DNA of 64,000 nt from Aeromicrobium marinum DSM 15272 (GTDB lineage: Bacteria > Actinomycetota > Actinomycetes > Propionibacteriales > Nocardioidaceae), in NCBI RefSeq assembly GCF_000160775.2, contig NZ_CM001024.1, positions 1,799,712 through 1,863,711 of the forward strand, given 5' to 3'. Of the stretch, positions 8,124 through 17,520 are shown piece after piece; the first letter of the stretch is position 1, and every line of letters begins with the position of its first letter. The notes beneath the pieces were generated by a model, which saw only the letters and a program-made list of their open reading frames with translations, searched no databases and was not told the origin of the DNA. The translations under genes and the position numbers were made by a program.

Positions 8124-8372
8124 TCAGTTCGTCAGACGGCGGATGACCACGGCCGCGGCGACGGTGCCGGCGACGGCGGCGACGACCGGCACGATCGTCT
8201 CGAGCCGCGGGGACCCGGACTCGTCGACGAACCGCGCCTTGACGCGCTCGAGGGCCCGTCGGGCGATCGACTTGGGGCTGGTCCGGTCGATGAGCTCGTC
8301 GATGGTGTCGGCCAGATGATCACGAAGATCGTCGATCTCCTCGACCAGGTTCTTCGTCTCGGCGTTGCCCAC
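8124..8372 (-). CDS. DUF3618 domain protein
   Basis: 82 residues. The N-terminal IDDLRDHLADTIDELIDRTSPKS segment is the DUF3618 motif, an amphipathic helix pattern found in small actinobacterial proteins. The C-terminus has one membrane helix (IVPVVAAVAGTVAAAVVI). Function is unknown; anchoring or membrane stress roles are guesses. It is divergent from bcp and lies just upstream of the FUSC gene. Confidence 0.75.
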   Translation of the reverse strand: MGNAETKNLVEEIDDLRDHLADTIDELIDRTSPKSIARRALERVKARFVDESGSPRLETIVPVVAAVAGTVAAAVVIRRLTN

Positions 8373-8434
8373 GATGTCCTCGTTCCCTCGACCTCACAGG
8401 GACCGGACGGCCCCCGTGGGCAAGGATAGGACCC

Positions 8435-8908
8435 ATGACGACGCGTTTGCAGGCAGGCGACCCCGCTCCGGACTTCACCCTGTCCGACGACTCCGGACAG
8501 GAGGTCACGCTCTCGGACCTGCGGGGCGGGTCGGTGATCGTGTACTTCTATCCCGCCGCGATGACCCCCGGGTGCACCAAGCAGGCCTGCGACTTCACCG
8601 AGTCGTTGGACCACCTGCAGGCCTCCGGCCACACCGTCGTGGGCATCTCGCCCGATCCCCCCGCGAAGCTCGCAGCCTTCCGCGAGCGCGACTCCCTCAC
8701 GATCACGCTGCTGTCGGACCCCGACAAGGAGGTCATGACCGCCTGGGGAGCCTTCGGCGAGAAGAAGCTCTACGGCAAGGTCGTCCAGGGCGTCATCCGC
8801 TCGACGATCGTCGTGGGCCCGGACGGCACCGTCACGCACGCCGCCTACAACGTCAAGGCGACCGGACACGTGGCGAAGCTGCGACGCGACCTCGGGCTCG
8901 ACGGCTGA
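8435..8908 (+). CDS. bcp: thioredoxin-dependent peroxiredoxin, Bcp type
   Basis: A 157-residue cytosolic peroxidase that reduces hydroperoxides using thioredoxin. The peroxidatic Cys47 sits in MTPGCTKQAC with the resolving Cys52 five residues on, as in atypical 2-Cys Bcp enzymes. PDFTLSDDSG and the late IRSTIVVGPDG segment complete the fold, and length is normal. The gene is divergent from DUF3618, with 62 bases between the starts. tRNA-Leu follows 30 bases after its stop. Confidence 0.93.
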   Translation: MTTRLQAGDPAPDFTLSDDSGQEVTLSDLRGGSVIVYFYPAAMTPGCTKQACDFTESLDHLQASGHTVVGISPDPPAKLAAFRERDSLTITLLSDPDKEVMTAWGAFGEKKLYGKVVQGVIRSTIVVGPDGTVTHAAYNVKATGHVAKLRRDLGLDG

Positions 8909-8923
8909 CGGACGGGGTCTGGC

Positions 8924-8929
8924 TAGGCT
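8924..8929 (+). promoter_or_regulatory. -10 box of tRNA-Leu(TAG)
   Basis: TAGGCT, a TANNNT hexamer, ends nine bases before the mature tRNA 5' end. Confidence 0.45.
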
Positions 8930-8938
8930 GGGGGCCGG

Positions 8939-9020
8939 GCCGGTGTGGTGGAACTGGTAGACACGCAGGATTTAGGATCCTGTGTCCTCGGACGTGCAGG
9001 TTCAAGTCCTGTCACCGGCA
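8939..9020 (+). tRNA. tRNA-Leu (anticodon TAG)
   Basis: Acceptor GCCGGTG/CACCGGC, anticodon stem CAGGA/TCCTG with loop TTTAGGA (anticodon TAG), a class II long variable arm (about TGTCCTCGGACGT), T loop TTCAAGT and discriminator A. CCA is not encoded. The 82-nt length and long arm are as expected for leucine. Confidence 0.96.
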
Positions 9021-9055
9021 CCCGGTCACGCGACCGCTGCTGGTGCTCCGTGGGT

Positions 9056-9481
9056 CTACGGCGCGAGCTTCGGCAGACCCGAGGTGATCGACTGCGTGAG
9101 CGCCAGCGCGACGACCTTCGCCAGGCCGGGCACGGGAGCGGCGAACTCGATCGTGTAGTCCAGCTGGGTGCCGCCGTCGGCGGTGGGGGTGAGCCGCTGC
9201 ACGCCGCGGTGGGACTTCAGAGGGCTGCCCTTGGTGATGCGGTACTCGATCAGCGCAGGCTCCTCGGCGGTCATGACCGTCTCCTCGAACGCGGGCAGAG
9301 GGCCGATCTTGAGCCGGCGGACCGAGCCGGCGCCGTTGCGGGAGTCGTGCCCGTTGCGCACCCGGGTGATCCTGGCGGGGAAGATCGAGGCGAGGTTCTC
9401 GTGCTCGGAGAGCGCCGCGAACACGGTGGCCGGGTCGGACGTGAACTGGTGCGTGACGTGGACCTTGGCAAGCTTCGACAT
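9056..9481 (-). CDS. SRPBCC family protein (DUF2505-like)
   Basis: 141 residues, beginning MSKLAKVHVTHQFTSDPATV. The pattern (a ligand-binding START/Bet v1-like fold: FAALSEHENLASIFPARI near the start, a beta-rich centre, a C-terminal helix from VPGLAKVVALALT) fits the SRPBCC superfamily. Ligand unknown. The start is chosen at 9481 because TAGGGT lies seven bases upstream, the spacing of a leaderless promoter. It converges with tRNA-Leu and is divergent from trmL. Confidence 0.75.
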   Translation of the reverse strand: MSKLAKVHVTHQFTSDPATVFAALSEHENLASIFPARITRVRNGHDSRNGAGSVRRLKIGPLPAFEETVMTAEEPALIEYRITKGSPLKSHRGVQRLTPTADGGTQLDYTIEFAAPVPGLAKVVALALTQSITSGLPKLAP

Positions 9482-9488
9482 GGCGCAC

Positions 9489-9494
9489 ACCCTA
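9489..9494 (-). promoter_or_regulatory. leaderless -10 box for the SRPBCC gene
   Basis: Minus-strand TAGGGT with seven bases to the ATG; no Shine-Dalgarno sequence is present. Confidence 0.55.
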
Positions 9495-9534
9495 GCGGCA
9501 CGCGGGGGTGGCCCCCGCTCGGATCGTCGGACCG

Positions 9535-9540
9535 TACGCT
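9535..9540 (+). promoter_or_regulatory. leaderless -10 box for trmL
   Basis: TACGCT followed by six bases and the GTG start at 9547. Confidence 0.5.
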
Positions 9541-9546
9541 CGGGCC

Positions 9547-10017
9547 GTGTTCCGCATCTGCTTCTTCGAACCACGCATCGCCGGCAACACCGGCAGCGCG
9601 ATCCGCCTCGCCGCGGCCACCGGCAGCGAGCTGCACCTGGTCGACCCGCTGTTCGACCTGGAGGACACCAAGCTGCGGCGGGCCGGACTGGACTACCACG
9701 ACCTCGCCGTCGTGACGGTGCACGCCGACCTCGACGCAGCGTGGGACCACCTGCTCCCGGCACGGGTCTTCGCCTTCACGGCGCAGGCCGAGCGGGTCTA
9801 CACCGACGTCCGGTACCGGCCCGGTGACGTGCTGCTGTTCGGCCCGGAACCGACGGGTCTGCCGGGCGAGGTGATGGACGATCCGCGGGTCACCGACCGG
9901 CTCCGGCTGCCGATGCTCCCGGGCCGCCGGTCCATGAACCTGGCCAACTGCGCGTCGGTCGCGGTCTACGAGGCGTGGCGTCAGCATTCGTTCGGCCTCG
10001 ATACCGTGGACCCATGA
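9547..10017 (+). CDS. trmL: tRNA (cytidine(34)-2'-O)-methyltransferase, TrmL-like SPOUT enzyme
   Basis: A 156-residue SPOUT methyltransferase that 2'-O-methylates the wobble base of certain tRNAs using SAM. Motifs are [16 protein letters not shown] near residue 10, [11 protein letters not shown], and the knot-forming C-terminal [20 protein letters not shown]. The length matches TrmL. The GTG start is supported by the -10 box six bases upstream. Its stop overlaps the dapD start (ATGA). Confidence 0.88.
   Translation: MFRICFFEPRIAGNTGSAIRLAAATGSELHLVDPLFDLEDTKLRRAGLDYHDLAVVTVHADLDAAWDHLLPARVFAFTAQAERVYTDVRYRPGDVLLFGPEPTGLPGEVMDDPRVTDRLRLPMLPGRRSMNLANCASVAVYEAWRQHSFGLDTVDP
10002..10007 (+). promoter_or_regulatory. 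possible internal leaderless -10 box for dapD
   Basis: TACCGT lies six bases before the dapD ATG, inside the end of trmL, giving dapD a possible promoter of its own. Confidence 0.4.
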
Positions 10018-10955
10018 CCACCGAGCATCCCGGAGCCCACGCCTTCGGCCTCGCCACCCTGACCGAGGACGGCGACGTCCTCGACGTCTGGTACCCCGAG
10101 CCCCGGCTCGGTGCGCCCGCCGGCCACGAGCACGAGCCCGACATGCTCACGGCCCTGGAGGGCGTCGACCCCGTCCGAGAGGTCCGACGCGCGGTGGTGC
10201 ACGCCGTCGTCGACGACCTCGCCGTCGCCCCGACCGACCCGTACGACGTCTACCTGCGCCTCCACCTGCTGTCCCACCGGCTGGTCCGACCGCACGGCCT
10301 CAACCTCGACGGCCAGTTCGGGCTGCTCACCAACGTCGTGTGGACGTCGATCGGTCCCTGCGCCGTCGACGGCTTCGAGCGCACCCGCGCCAGGGCCCGC
10401 GCCGCCGGGCAGCACGTCGCCGTGACCAGCATCGACAAGTTCCCGCGGATGACCGACTACGTCGTCCCCTCCGGCGTCCGCATCGGCGACGCCGACCGGG
10501 TCCGGCTCGGCGCCCACCTCGCCGAGGGCACCACGGTGATGCACGAGGGCTTCGTCAACTTCAACGCCGGGACACTCGGACACGCCATGGTCGAGGGCCG
10601 CATCTCGGCCGGTGTGGTCGTCGGCAACGGCTCCGACGTCGGGGGCGGGGCCTCGATCATGGGGACGCTGTCGGGCGGCGGCAGCCAGGTCATCAGCATC
10701 GGCGAGAACAGTCTGCTCGGCGCGAACTCCGGCATCGGGATCTCGCTCGGTGACGACTGCGTCGTCGCGGCCGGCTGCTACGTCACCGCGGGCACCCGCG
10801 TCACGCTGCCGGACGGCAGCGTCGTGAAGGCTGCCGAGCTGTCGGGCCAGGACGGTCTGCTGTTCCTCACCAACTCCGAGACCGGCGCCGTCGAGGCCCG
10901 GCCGCGGCACGGTCGCACCGGCATCGAGCTCAACGCCGAGCTCCACGCGAACTGA
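10014..10955 (+). CDS. dapD: 2,3,4,5-tetrahydropyridine-2,6-dicarboxylate N-succinyltransferase
   Basis: A 313-residue enzyme of lysine and meso-diaminopimelate synthesis that succinylates tetrahydrodipicolinate with succinyl-CoA. The C-terminal half is a left-handed beta helix of hexapeptide repeats ([20 protein letters not shown], then [21 protein letters not shown] and [20 protein letters not shown]). N-terminal substrate domain and length match the actinobacterial DapD type. The start overlaps the trmL stop by four bases. Confidence 0.92.
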   Translation: MTTEHPGAHAFGLATLTEDGDVLDVWYPEPRLGAPAGHEHEPDMLTALEGVDPVREVRRAVVHAVVDDLAVAPTDPYDVYLRLHLLSHRLVRPHGLNLDGQFGLLTNVVWTSIGPCAVDGFERTRARARAAGQHVAVTSIDKFPRMTDYVVPSGVRIGDADRVRLGAHLAEGTTVMHEGFVNFNAGTLGHAMVEGRISAGVVVGNGSDVGGGASIMGTLSGGGSQVISIGENSLLGANSGIGISLGDDCVVAAGCYVTAGTRVTLPDGSVVKAAELSGQDGLLFLTNSETGAVEARPRHGRTGIELNAELHAN

Positions 10956-10964
10956 CCGTCCGTC

Positions 10965-11786
10965 GTGCCCGTCCGGTGGATCGTCGTGGGCGCCCTGGTC
11001 GCCGCGGCGTCGTTCGTCGCCCTCACGATGAGCGACCGCGGGCCCCTGCGGGCGGAGAGCTGCAGCGCCACGGTGGGCGAGACGCGCACCCGCGTCGACC
11101 TGGAGCAGGCCCGGTGGGCCTCGCTCATGTCCGCGATGGCGGTCGAACGGGGACTGCCGCCGCGTGCCACCACCATCGCCATCGCGACGGCGTTCCAGGA
11201 GTCGAAGGTCCGCAACATCGACTACGGCGACCGTGACTCCGTGGGGCTCTTCCAGCAGAGGCCGTCCCAGGGCTGGGGGTCGGTGGAGCAGATCCTGGAC
11301 CCCGTCTACGCGATCGGGAAGTTCTACGACGGGCTCGTGCAGGTTCCCGGCTACGAGGACCTCGAGATCACCGTGGCCGCGCAGGCCGTCCAGCGGTCGG
11401 GCTTCCCCGACGCCTACGCGCAGCACGAGGACCGGTCCAGGGCGCTCGCATCGGCCCTGCGAGGTTTCAGCCCGGCGGCGTTCTCCTGCAGCATCGACCC
11501 GACCGGTCCGGGGGACGCCGCCGACGTGGCGGCCGACCTCGATGCCGCCTTCGGTCCGCTGGCTGCCACGGTCGCTGACGACGTCGTGTCGGTGACCCCG
11601 TCCGGGTCCCCCGAGCTGATCTCGGCCGCGGGCTGGTCGGTCGCGCACTACGCCGTGGCGAACGCGTCCCGCCTGCGGATCGGATCGGTCAGCTTCGAGG
11701 GCCGCACCTGGAGCGCACGGGAGTCCGACGCCGGCTGGGTCGCATCGACCGCGACCGGTCCGGCCGTCAGCATCTCCACCGGCTGA
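10965..11786 (+). CDS. secreted protein with lysozyme/transglycosylase-like fold
   Basis: 273 residues. The N-terminus is a signal anchor ([20 protein letters not shown]). The central part ([20 protein letters not shown], then [14 protein letters not shown] and [10 protein letters not shown]) resembles the catalytic region of soluble lytic transglycosylases, with a candidate catalytic glutamate in FQESK. Similar actinobacterial proteins are often mislabelled heavy metal transporters. Cell-wall cleavage is plausible but unproven. GTG start; it begins nine bases after dapD and is probably co-transcribed. Confidence 0.7.
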   Translation: MPVRWIVVGALVAAASFVALTMSDRGPLRAESCSATVGETRTRVDLEQARWASLMSAMAVERGLPPRATTIAIATAFQESKVRNIDYGDRDSVGLFQQRPSQGWGSVEQILDPVYAIGKFYDGLVQVPGYEDLEITVAAQAVQRSGFPDAYAQHEDRSRALASALRGFSPAAFSCSIDPTGPGDAADVAADLDAAFGPLAATVADDVVSVTPSGSPELISAAGWSVAHYAVANASRLRIGSVSFEGRTWSARESDAGWVASTATGPAVSISTG

Positions 11787-11845
11787 CGAGCGGGCGCCCA
11801 CGCGACGACCCGCGGGAGGTGGCGGGGGCGCCGCTCGCCCGACGG

Positions 11846-11851
11846 TATGGT
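11846..11851 (+). promoter_or_regulatory. leaderless -10 box for glpX
   Basis: TATGGT, six bases, then the GTG start at 11858. Confidence 0.55.
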
Positions 11852-11857
11852 TTCGGG

Positions 11858-12865
11858 GTGGAAGAACTCCAGCCCGCCGCTCAGGCCCCCGACCGCAACC
11901 TCGCCCTCGACCTCGTCCGGGTCACCGAAGCCGGGGCCATGGCCGCCGGACGCTGGGTGGGCCGGGGCGACAAGCTCGGCGCCGACGGCGTGGCCGTCGC
12001 GGCCATGCGAGCGCTCATCAACACCGTGCAGATGCGTGGCGTCGTGGTCATCGGCGAGGGCGAGAAGGACGACGCCCCCATGCTGTTCAACGGCGAGGAG
12101 GTCGGTGACGGCACCGGGCCGGAGTGCGACGTCGCCGTCGACCCGATCGACGGCACCACCCTGACCGCCAAGGGCATGCCCAACGCCATCAGCGTCATGG
12201 CCGTCGCGCCCCGCGGATCGATGTACGACCCCTCGGCGGTGTTCTACATGGAGAAGCTCGCCACCGGACCAGAGGCGGCCGACGTGGTCGACATCCGGCT
12301 GCCCGTCGCCGAGAACATCGCCCTGGTCGCGAAGGCCAAGGGCGTCTCGCACAGCGACGTCACCGTCTGCGTCCTGGACCGCCCACGCCACGCCGACCTC
12401 GTGCAGCAGATCCGCGACACCGGCGCGCGCATCACCTTCATCACCGACGGTGACGTGGCCGGAGCGATCGCCGCAGCGCGCCCGGACACCGGCGTCGACC
12501 TGCTGGTCGGCATCGGTGGCACACCGGAGGGCATCATCACCGCGGTCGCCATGAAGTGCCTCGGTGGCGTGATCCAGGGCCGGCTGTGGCCCACCGACGA
12601 CGACGAGCGGCAGCGCGCCGTCGACGCCGGCCTCGAGCTCGACCAGGTGCTGCTCACCGACGATCTCGTGACCGCCGACGACTGCTTCTTCGTCGCGACC
12701 GGCATCACCGACGGCGACCTCCTCGACGGCGTGCGGTACGGCGCCGGCCGGGCCACGACCGAGTCGATCGTCATGCGGTCCCGCAGCGGCACGATCCGCA
12801 AGATCACCAGCGAGCACCGGCTGGCGAAGCTGCAGGCGTACTCCAGCATCGACTACGAGCACTGA
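11858..12865 (+). CDS. glpX: class II fructose-1,6-bisphosphatase
   Basis: A 335-residue cytosolic gluconeogenic enzyme that dephosphorylates fructose 1,6-bisphosphate. The metal and phosphate motifs [10 protein letters not shown] and [11 protein letters not shown] are present, with the family tail TRTIRK-like segment ([13 protein letters not shown]). Length is normal. The GTG start is supported by the upstream -10 box. An alpha/beta hydrolase starts two bases after the stop. In M. tuberculosis glpX also lies close to fumarase, as here. Confidence 0.94.
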   Translation: MEELQPAAQAPDRNLALDLVRVTEAGAMAAGRWVGRGDKLGADGVAVAAMRALINTVQMRGVVVIGEGEKDDAPMLFNGEEVGDGTGPECDVAVDPIDGTTLTAKGMPNAISVMAVAPRGSMYDPSAVFYMEKLATGPEAADVVDIRLPVAENIALVAKAKGVSHSDVTVCVLDRPRHADLVQQIRDTGARITFITDGDVAGAIAAARPDTGVDLLVGIGGTPEGIITAVAMKCLGGVIQGRLWPTDDDERQRAVDAGLELDQVLLTDDLVTADDCFFVATGITDGDLLDGVRYGAGRATTESIVMRSRSGTIRKITSEHRLAKLQAYSSIDYEH

Positions 12866-12866
12866 C

Positions 12867-13793
12867 GTGCCCCGTCAGGAGCCCGGACCGGCGGCCGTCG
12901 CGATGTCCGACGAGCAGTTCGCGAGCCTGCCGTCGGGGATCGACCTGTGCCACCAGACGTTCGGTGACCCCGGCGACCCCGCCGTCCTGCTCGTCATGGG
13001 ACTGGGTGGTCCCATGGGGTGGTGGGACGAGGAGCTCTGCCGGATGATCGCGGCTCGGGGGCACTTCGTCGTCCGCTACGACAACCGTGACACCGGGCGG
13101 TCCACCAAGCTGCGCCAGCACCGGGTCGGCCGCACCGACCTCCTGCGGGCTCTGGTACCGAAGCTGGGCGGGGCCGCGCCCTACTCCATCGGTGACCTCG
13201 CCGAGGACGCGATCGGGCTGCTCGACCACCTCGGCATCGACCGGGCCCACGTCACGGGCGTGTCGATGGGCGGCATGATCGCGCAGACCATGGCCATCGC
13301 CCACCCGGCACGGGTCGCGTCCCTGGTGTCGATCATGTCGACGACCGGCCGGCGCACCGTCGGGTGGCAGCAGCCGAGCCTGGTCCCCAACCTGCTCGGA
13401 CGGTCGGGCCCGACCCGCGACGACTACATCGCCGCGGCGATCCGGTCCGGCGAGCTGATCGGCTCCCCCGGCTACCCGCCGGATCCGGGTGCCGCCCGCC
13501 GACGCGCCGAGGTCACCTACGACCGGGGCTGGATCGCCAGCGGGGTGCTGCGGCACATGCTGGCCGTGCTGACCCAGCCCGACCGCACCGCGGACCTCGC
13601 CCGCGTGACGGTCCCGACGACCGTGATCCACGGCCTCGCCGACAAGCTCGTGCACCGCTCCGGTGGCGCTGCGACGGCCAGGGCGGTGCCGGGAGCCGAG
13701 CTCATCGAGGTCCCGCAGATGGGGCACGACCTGCCGCCGGCCCTGTGGGACACCTACGTCGACGCGATCGTCGACACCGCTGCCCGCGCCTGA
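12867..13793 (+). CDS. alpha/beta fold hydrolase
   Basis: A 308-residue serine hydrolase of the alpha/beta fold. The oxyanion region is LLVMGLGGPMGWW, the nucleophile elbow is GVSMGGMIAQ (Ser133), a candidate acid lies in HGLADKLVH and the catalytic histidine in QMGHDLPP. The DNRDTGRST motif is common in the aclacinomycin methylesterase-like group. Substrate unknown. The GTG start is one base after the glpX stop, so it is coupled to glpX. It converges with modC. Confidence 0.82.
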   Translation: MPRQEPGPAAVAMSDEQFASLPSGIDLCHQTFGDPGDPAVLLVMGLGGPMGWWDEELCRMIAARGHFVVRYDNRDTGRSTKLRQHRVGRTDLLRALVPKLGGAAPYSIGDLAEDAIGLLDHLGIDRAHVTGVSMGGMIAQTMAIAHPARVASLVSIMSTTGRRTVGWQQPSLVPNLLGRSGPTRDDYIAAAIRSGELIGSPGYPPDPGAARRRAEVTYDRGWIASGVLRHMLAVLTQPDRTADLARVTVPTTVIHGLADKLVHRSGGAATARAVPGAELIEVPQMGHDLPPALWDTYVDAIVDTAARA

Positions 13794-13823
13794 ACGCGCT
13801 CCCGCCCGAGTCCCGTGAGGTGC

Positions 13824-14876
13824 TCAGTCGGCACGGAGGCCCGCGGGGTGCAGGGCGACCTCCCGGGCCTTGACCACGAACAGCACCGGCGTGCCCGGGA
13901 CGAGTGCCAGGTCGGCGGCCGCCGACAGGGTGACGTCGGCACTCAGGTCGCCGGCCCGCACCCGCACCAGCTCTCCGCGGGGCTCCAGCTCGGTCACGCG
14001 GACCGGCAGCACGTTGCGCGGACTGCCGCCCGGCGGATCCCGGTGCACCGCCACGGCGGCGGGGCTGAACACGGCGACCGCGTCGGACCCGGCGGCCAGA
14101 CCGGGAGCGGCGACGCCCGCGACCACCGACCCCTCCCGGGTCCGCACCCCGCCGGTGACCACCCTCCCGCTCACGAGGTTGAGCCCCGCGATGCGAGCCG
14201 CGAACGCACTCCGAGGACGCGCCAGCACCTCACGCGTCGGCCCGGACTCCACGACCCGACCCGCCTCGATGACGACCACCCGGTCGGCGAGCAGGAGCGC
14301 GTCGAGCGGGTCGTGGGTCACCACGACCGTGGTGCGGTCATGCAGCACCGTCTGCAGCACCTGTCGCAGCTGCGGGGCCACCGCGACGTCGAGGGCAGCC
14401 ATCGGCTCGTCCAGCAGCAGCAGCCGCGGTTCGGCCGCCAGCGCCCGACCGAGCGCGACCCGCTGCGCCTGGCCCCCGGACAGCTCGGCCGGTCGACGGT
14501 CGGCCAGGTGGCCCACGTCCAGTGCCTCGAGCCACTCCCGCGCCCTCCGGGTCGCCTCCGCACGACCGTGGCCGGTGCTGCGCGGACCGAAGGCGACGTT
14601 GTGGAGCGCCGTCAGGTGGGGGAACAGCAGCGGGTCCTGCGCGAGCATCGCGACCCCGCGCGCGTGCGGCGGCACCCAGGTCGAGTCGTCGACGAGGACC
14701 CGCCCGTCCAGCACGACCACACCGGCGTCGGGCCGCAGGAGCCCGGCGACCGCACCCAGGAGACTGGACTTGCCCGCACCGTTGGGTCCCAGCAGGGCGA
14801 CGGTCTCGCCGTCGCCGACGTCGACCGCCACGGAGACGTCGCGAGCGGTCAGGACGATCTCGGCGTGCAGGGTCAT
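13824..14876 (-). CDS. modC: molybdate ABC transporter ATP-binding protein
   Basis: A 350-residue ATPase of the ModABC importer. Walker A is GPNGAGKSS near residue 30, the signature is [15 protein letters not shown], Walker B is [12 protein letters not shown] and the H loop is VVTHDP. All catalytic residues are intact. The C-terminal part (from about residue 280) is a TOBE/Mop-type domain expected to sense molybdate. The start overlaps the modB stop (ATGA). It is the last gene of a four-gene operon. Confidence 0.9.
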   Translation of the reverse strand: MTLHAEIVLTARDVSVAVDVGDGETVALLGPNGAGKSSLLGAVAGLLRPDAGVVVLDGRVLVDDSTWVPPHARGVAMLAQDPLLFPHLTALHNVAFGPRSTGHGRAEATRRAREWLEALDVGHLADRRPAELSGGQAQRVALGRALAAEPRLLLLDEPMAALDVAVAPQLRQVLQTVLHDRTTVVVTHDPLDALLLADRVVVIEAGRVVESGPTREVLARPRSAFAARIAGLNLVSGRVVTGGVRTREGSVVAGVAAPGLAAGSDAVAVFSPAAVAVHRDPPGGSPRNVLPVRVTELEPRGELVRVRAGDLSADVTLSAAADLALVPGTPVLFVVKAREVALHPAGLRAD

Positions 14877-15661
14877 GCCGCGCTCCTGGACCGGGAGGCC
14901 AGCCCGACGACGAGCACCGCGACCACCACCAGCACCAGCGAGAGCGCCACCGCCGCGTCCGGATCGGTCTCGCGCTGCAGGTAGACCTCCAGCGGCAGGG
15001 TCCGGGTGGTCCCCTGCAGGCTGCCGGCGAAGGTGAGCGTCGCCCCGAACTCGCCCAGGGCGCGGGCGAACGACAACACCGCCCCGGAGACCAGACCGGG
15101 CAGCACCAGCGGGATCGTCACCCGGCGCAGGACCGTGGTCGGTCGGGCGCCCAAGGTGGCTGCCACCTGCTCGTAGCGGTGCCCGGCCGTCCGCAGGCTG
15201 CCCTCGAGACTCACGACCAGGAACGGCAGGGCCACGAAGGTCTGCGCGATGACGACCGCGGTGGTCGAGAAGGCGATCTGCAGCCCCCACAGGTCCAGGG
15301 TCTCCCCCAGCAGGCCCTGCCGGCCAAAGGTGTAGAGCAGGGCGATGCCGCCCACGACCGGCGGCAGCACCAGCGGCAGCAGCACGAGCGACCGCAGGAC
15401 CGCCTGACCGCGAAAGCTCGTCCGCGCCAGCACCAGCGCCATCGGGACCCCCAGCAGCACGCACAGTCCGGTGGCGCTCAGGGAGGTCCGCAGGCTCAGC
15501 CCGAGTGCGGCCCTCGACGACTCCGAGGTCACCAGCTGGGCGAACTCCGACCACTGGACCCGGGAGGCCATGGCGACCAGCGGGAGCACCACGAACAGCG
15601 CTCCGACCGCAGCCGGGACGAACACCCACCGCGGCAGACCCGACCCGACCGTGGCGGTCAC
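14873..15661 (-). CDS. modB: molybdate ABC transporter permease
   Basis: 262 residues with about six membrane helices. The cytoplasmic coupling motif is [26 protein letters not shown], matching the EAA loop of ModB (EAAxxxGAxxxxxFxxxxLP). [28 protein letters not shown] is also typical of ModB. It overlaps both neighbours by four bases. Confidence 0.9.
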   Translation of the reverse strand: MTATVGSGLPRWVFVPAAVGALFVVLPLVAMASRVQWSEFAQLVTSESSRAALGLSLRTSLSATGLCVLLGVPMALVLARTSFRGQAVLRSLVLLPLVLPPVVGGIALLYTFGRQGLLGETLDLWGLQIAFSTTAVVIAQTFVALPFLVVSLEGSLRTAGHRYEQVAATLGARPTTVLRRVTIPLVLPGLVSGAVLSFARALGEFGATLTFAGSLQGTTRTLPLEVYLQRETDPDAAVALSLVLVVVAVLVVGLASRSRSAA

Positions 15662-16407
15662 GGCAACCCGAATCCGGCCGCGCCGAGGATCCGCTGCCCC
15701 GTGGTACCCCGCACGAAAGCGGCGAAGGCTGCCGCGAGGTCGGCGTTCGGGCTGCCGGCGACGACACCGATCGGGTAGCGGTTCACGGCAGCACCCGACT
15801 CGGCGAACGCGAGGCGCTCGACGTCGTCGCCCGCGCCGGCGGCGTCGGTCACGTACACCAGTCCCGCGTCGGCCTCACCGCTGCGGACCTTGCCGAGCAC
15901 GTCTGTCACGGACTGCTCCTCGCTGTCGGCGGAGATCTCCACGCCGGCGGCCGTCCCGACGCGCTCGGTGGCGGCGCCGCACGGCACCTCGGGGGCGCAG
16001 ACCACGACGTTGAGCGCCTCGTCGGCCAGGTCCGCGAGTCCCGCGATGCCGGCCGGATTGCCCGGCGGGGTCGCGATCACGAGGGTGTTGGTGGCGAAGA
16101 TCCGGGGTGCCGGGTCGATGAGGTCGTCGTCGGTCGCCTTCGCCATGGTGCGCTCGTCGGCCGACGCGAACACGTCGGCGGGCGCCCCCTGCTGGAGCTG
16201 CGCCACGAGGTCCGACGACCCCGCGAGGCTCAGCCGGACCGTCACGCCCTCGTTCGCGGACTCGAACTCCTCGGCGATCTCCTCGAAGGTCGCGGTCAGG
16301 GACGCCGCGGCGAACACGGTCAGGGTGACCTCCTCGGCAGCCCCCGGGTCCGACCCGCAGGACGTGGTCGCGAACAGCACGGCTGCGGTCAGGAGGAGTC
16401 GCCTCAT
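15658..16407 (-). CDS. modA: molybdate ABC transporter substrate-binding lipoprotein
   Basis: 249 residues. A signal peptide ends in a lipobox (LFATTSC, Cys17). The mature protein opens with [19 protein letters not shown], the ModA hallmark, followed by [24 protein letters not shown], the oxyanion-binding serine region. Two further cysteines ([10 protein letters not shown]) may form a disulphide. It captures molybdate outside the membrane for ModBC. The 3' end overlaps modB and the start overlaps the regulator gene. Confidence 0.92.
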   Translation of the reverse strand: MRRLLLTAAVLFATTSCGSDPGAAEEVTLTVFAAASLTATFEEIAEEFESANEGVTVRLSLAGSSDLVAQLQQGAPADVFASADERTMAKATDDDLIDPAPRIFATNTLVIATPPGNPAGIAGLADLADEALNVVVCAPEVPCGAATERVGTAAGVEISADSEEQSVTDVLGKVRSGEADAGLVYVTDAAGAGDDVERLAFAESGAAVNRYPIGVVAGSPNADLAAAFAAFVRGTTGQRILGAAGFGLP

Positions 16408-16808
16408 GAGTGTCCCCCGGGCGTCTCCACGATCACGTGGGTGGACTTGACGACCGCCGTGGCGATCGACCCGAGCTCGAGACCGAGGTCGGTCACCGCC
16501 TCGCTGCTCATCAGCGAGACGACGCGGAAGGGGCCGCACTGCAGCTCCACCTGGGCCATGACGGCGTCGAGCCGGATGTCGGTCACGAGCCCGACGAACC
16601 GGTTGCGCGCCGAACTGCCGATCCCGGTCGGGTCCTCCACGGTCCGGGTGCGGTCGCGGGCGAAGAGCGCCAGCTCGTGGCCGTCGACGACCTTGCGCCC
16701 GGCGGCATCGACGGACGACGCCAGCTCGCCGGCGTCGATCCATCGCCGGACCGAGTCGTCGCTGACGCCCAGGAAGACGGCTGCATCGCTGATCCTCAGA
16801 TTCGGCAT
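16404..16808 (-). CDS. HTH-TOBE molybdenum-responsive regulator
   Basis: 134 residues. The N-terminal 50 residues (NLRISDAAVFLGVSDDSVRR) form an excisionase/MerR-type winged helix. The C-terminal 65 residues (ARNRFVGLVTDIRLDAVMAQ) form a single TOBE/Mop domain that binds molybdate in related proteins. This is the mini-ModE layout common in actinobacteria, unlike E. coli ModE. As first gene of the mod operon it probably controls its own operon through the palindrome at 16825-16836. TAGAGT seven bases upstream supports this start. Confidence 0.8.
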   Translation of the reverse strand: MPNLRISDAAVFLGVSDDSVRRWIDAGELASSVDAAGRKVVDGHELALFARDRTRTVEDPTGIGSSARNRFVGLVTDIRLDAVMAQVELQCGPFRVVSLMSSEAVTDLGLELGSIATAVVKSTHVIVETPGGHS

Positions 16809-16815
16809 GAAGGTA

Positions 16816-16821
16816 ACTCTA
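16816..16821 (-). promoter_or_regulatory. leaderless -10 box of the mod operon
   Basis: Minus-strand TAGAGT with seven bases to the regulator ATG at 16808. Confidence 0.55.
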
Positions 16822-16824
16822 TCT

Positions 16825-16836
16825 CCGCATCTGCGG
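16825..16836. promoter_or_regulatory. candidate operator upstream of the mod operon
   Basis: CCGCA-TC-TGCGG is a perfect 5+5 inverted repeat four bases upstream of the -10 box. Its place between -10 and -35 would suit repression by the HTH-TOBE regulator. The assignment is inference. Confidence 0.35.
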
Positions 16837-16878
16837 CTCCGCTCGAGATCCCGGTCACCACGGTGGTAGACCGTCGGG

Positions 16879-17502
16879 GTGGGTGCACAGGTGCGGCGGC
16901 GCGACGACGGAGCGCTGGAGCTGCGCGTGGGCGGCGTGTTCGTCATGGACGACGTCGAGACCGGCTCCGAACGACTGCTGGCCCGGGCGGTGCTCGACGC
17001 CGGAGCGCGCGACGTGCTCGTGGGGGGACTCGGGCTCGGTTTCACGCTCGCCGAGCTGCTCGCCGACCCTGACCTGACCCGGGCGACCGTCGTCGAGCTC
17101 GAGCCCGACCTCGTCGCCTGGATGCGGGACGGCACCGTGCCCGGCGCCGAGCTGCTCGCCGACCCGCGCTGCGTCGTGGAGGTCGACGACGTCCGCCGCG
17201 CGGTCACGTCGCGTCCGGCCCGCGATCTCGACGCGATCTGCCTCGACGTCGACAACGGTCCGGACTTCCTGGTGCACGAGACCAACGCGGCCGTCTACGG
17301 GACCGACTTCGTCACGACCTGCGCCGACCGCCTGCGGGACGACGGCGTCCTGGCCGTGTGGTCGATGGCCGACTCCCCGCCCCTGCGGTCGACCCTCTCC
17401 GCAGCCTTCGCCGACGTCGCCGTGACCGAGCACCCGGTGCGGCTCCAAGGGCGCCAGGAGTCCTACTGGGTGTTCGCCGCCCGCGGACCACGGCGGGCCT
17501 GA
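16879..17502 (+). CDS. spermidine synthase-like methyltransferase-fold protein
   Basis: A 207-residue class I Rossmann protein. The SAM-type motif is VLVGGLGLGFTLAELL with the acidic residue VVELEPDLVAWM, then CLDVDNGPDFLVHETNAAVYG and DGVLAVWSMADS, as in short spermidine synthase-like proteins. It lacks the N-terminal beta domain of true aminopropyltransferases, so polyamine synthesis is doubtful. GTG start at 16879. The gene is divergent from the mod operon and ends 18 bases before the class I fumarase. Confidence 0.7.
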   Translation: MGAQVRRRDDGALELRVGGVFVMDDVETGSERLLARAVLDAGARDVLVGGLGLGFTLAELLADPDLTRATVVELEPDLVAWMRDGTVPGAELLADPRCVVEVDDVRRAVTSRPARDLDAICLDVDNGPDFLVHETNAAVYGTDFVTTCADRLRDDGVLAVWSMADSPPLRSTLSAAFADVAVTEHPVRLQGRQESYWVFAARGPRRA

Positions 17503-17508
17503 CGCCGG

Positions 17509-17514
17509 TATCGT
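17509..17514 (+). promoter_or_regulatory. leaderless -10 box for class I fumarase
   Basis: TATCGT followed by six bases and the GTG start. Confidence 0.55.
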
Positions 17515-17520
17515 CGGGGC

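Noticed and set aside
8945..9715. ORF starting MVELVDTQDLGS
   Set aside because: Its start is the tRNA-Leu sequence itself, a well-known spurious translation, and it runs antisense to the SRPBCC gene.
13824..15767. 647-codon ORF upstream extension of modC
   Set aside because: The extra residues are an out-of-frame reading of modB; ModC begins at 14876.
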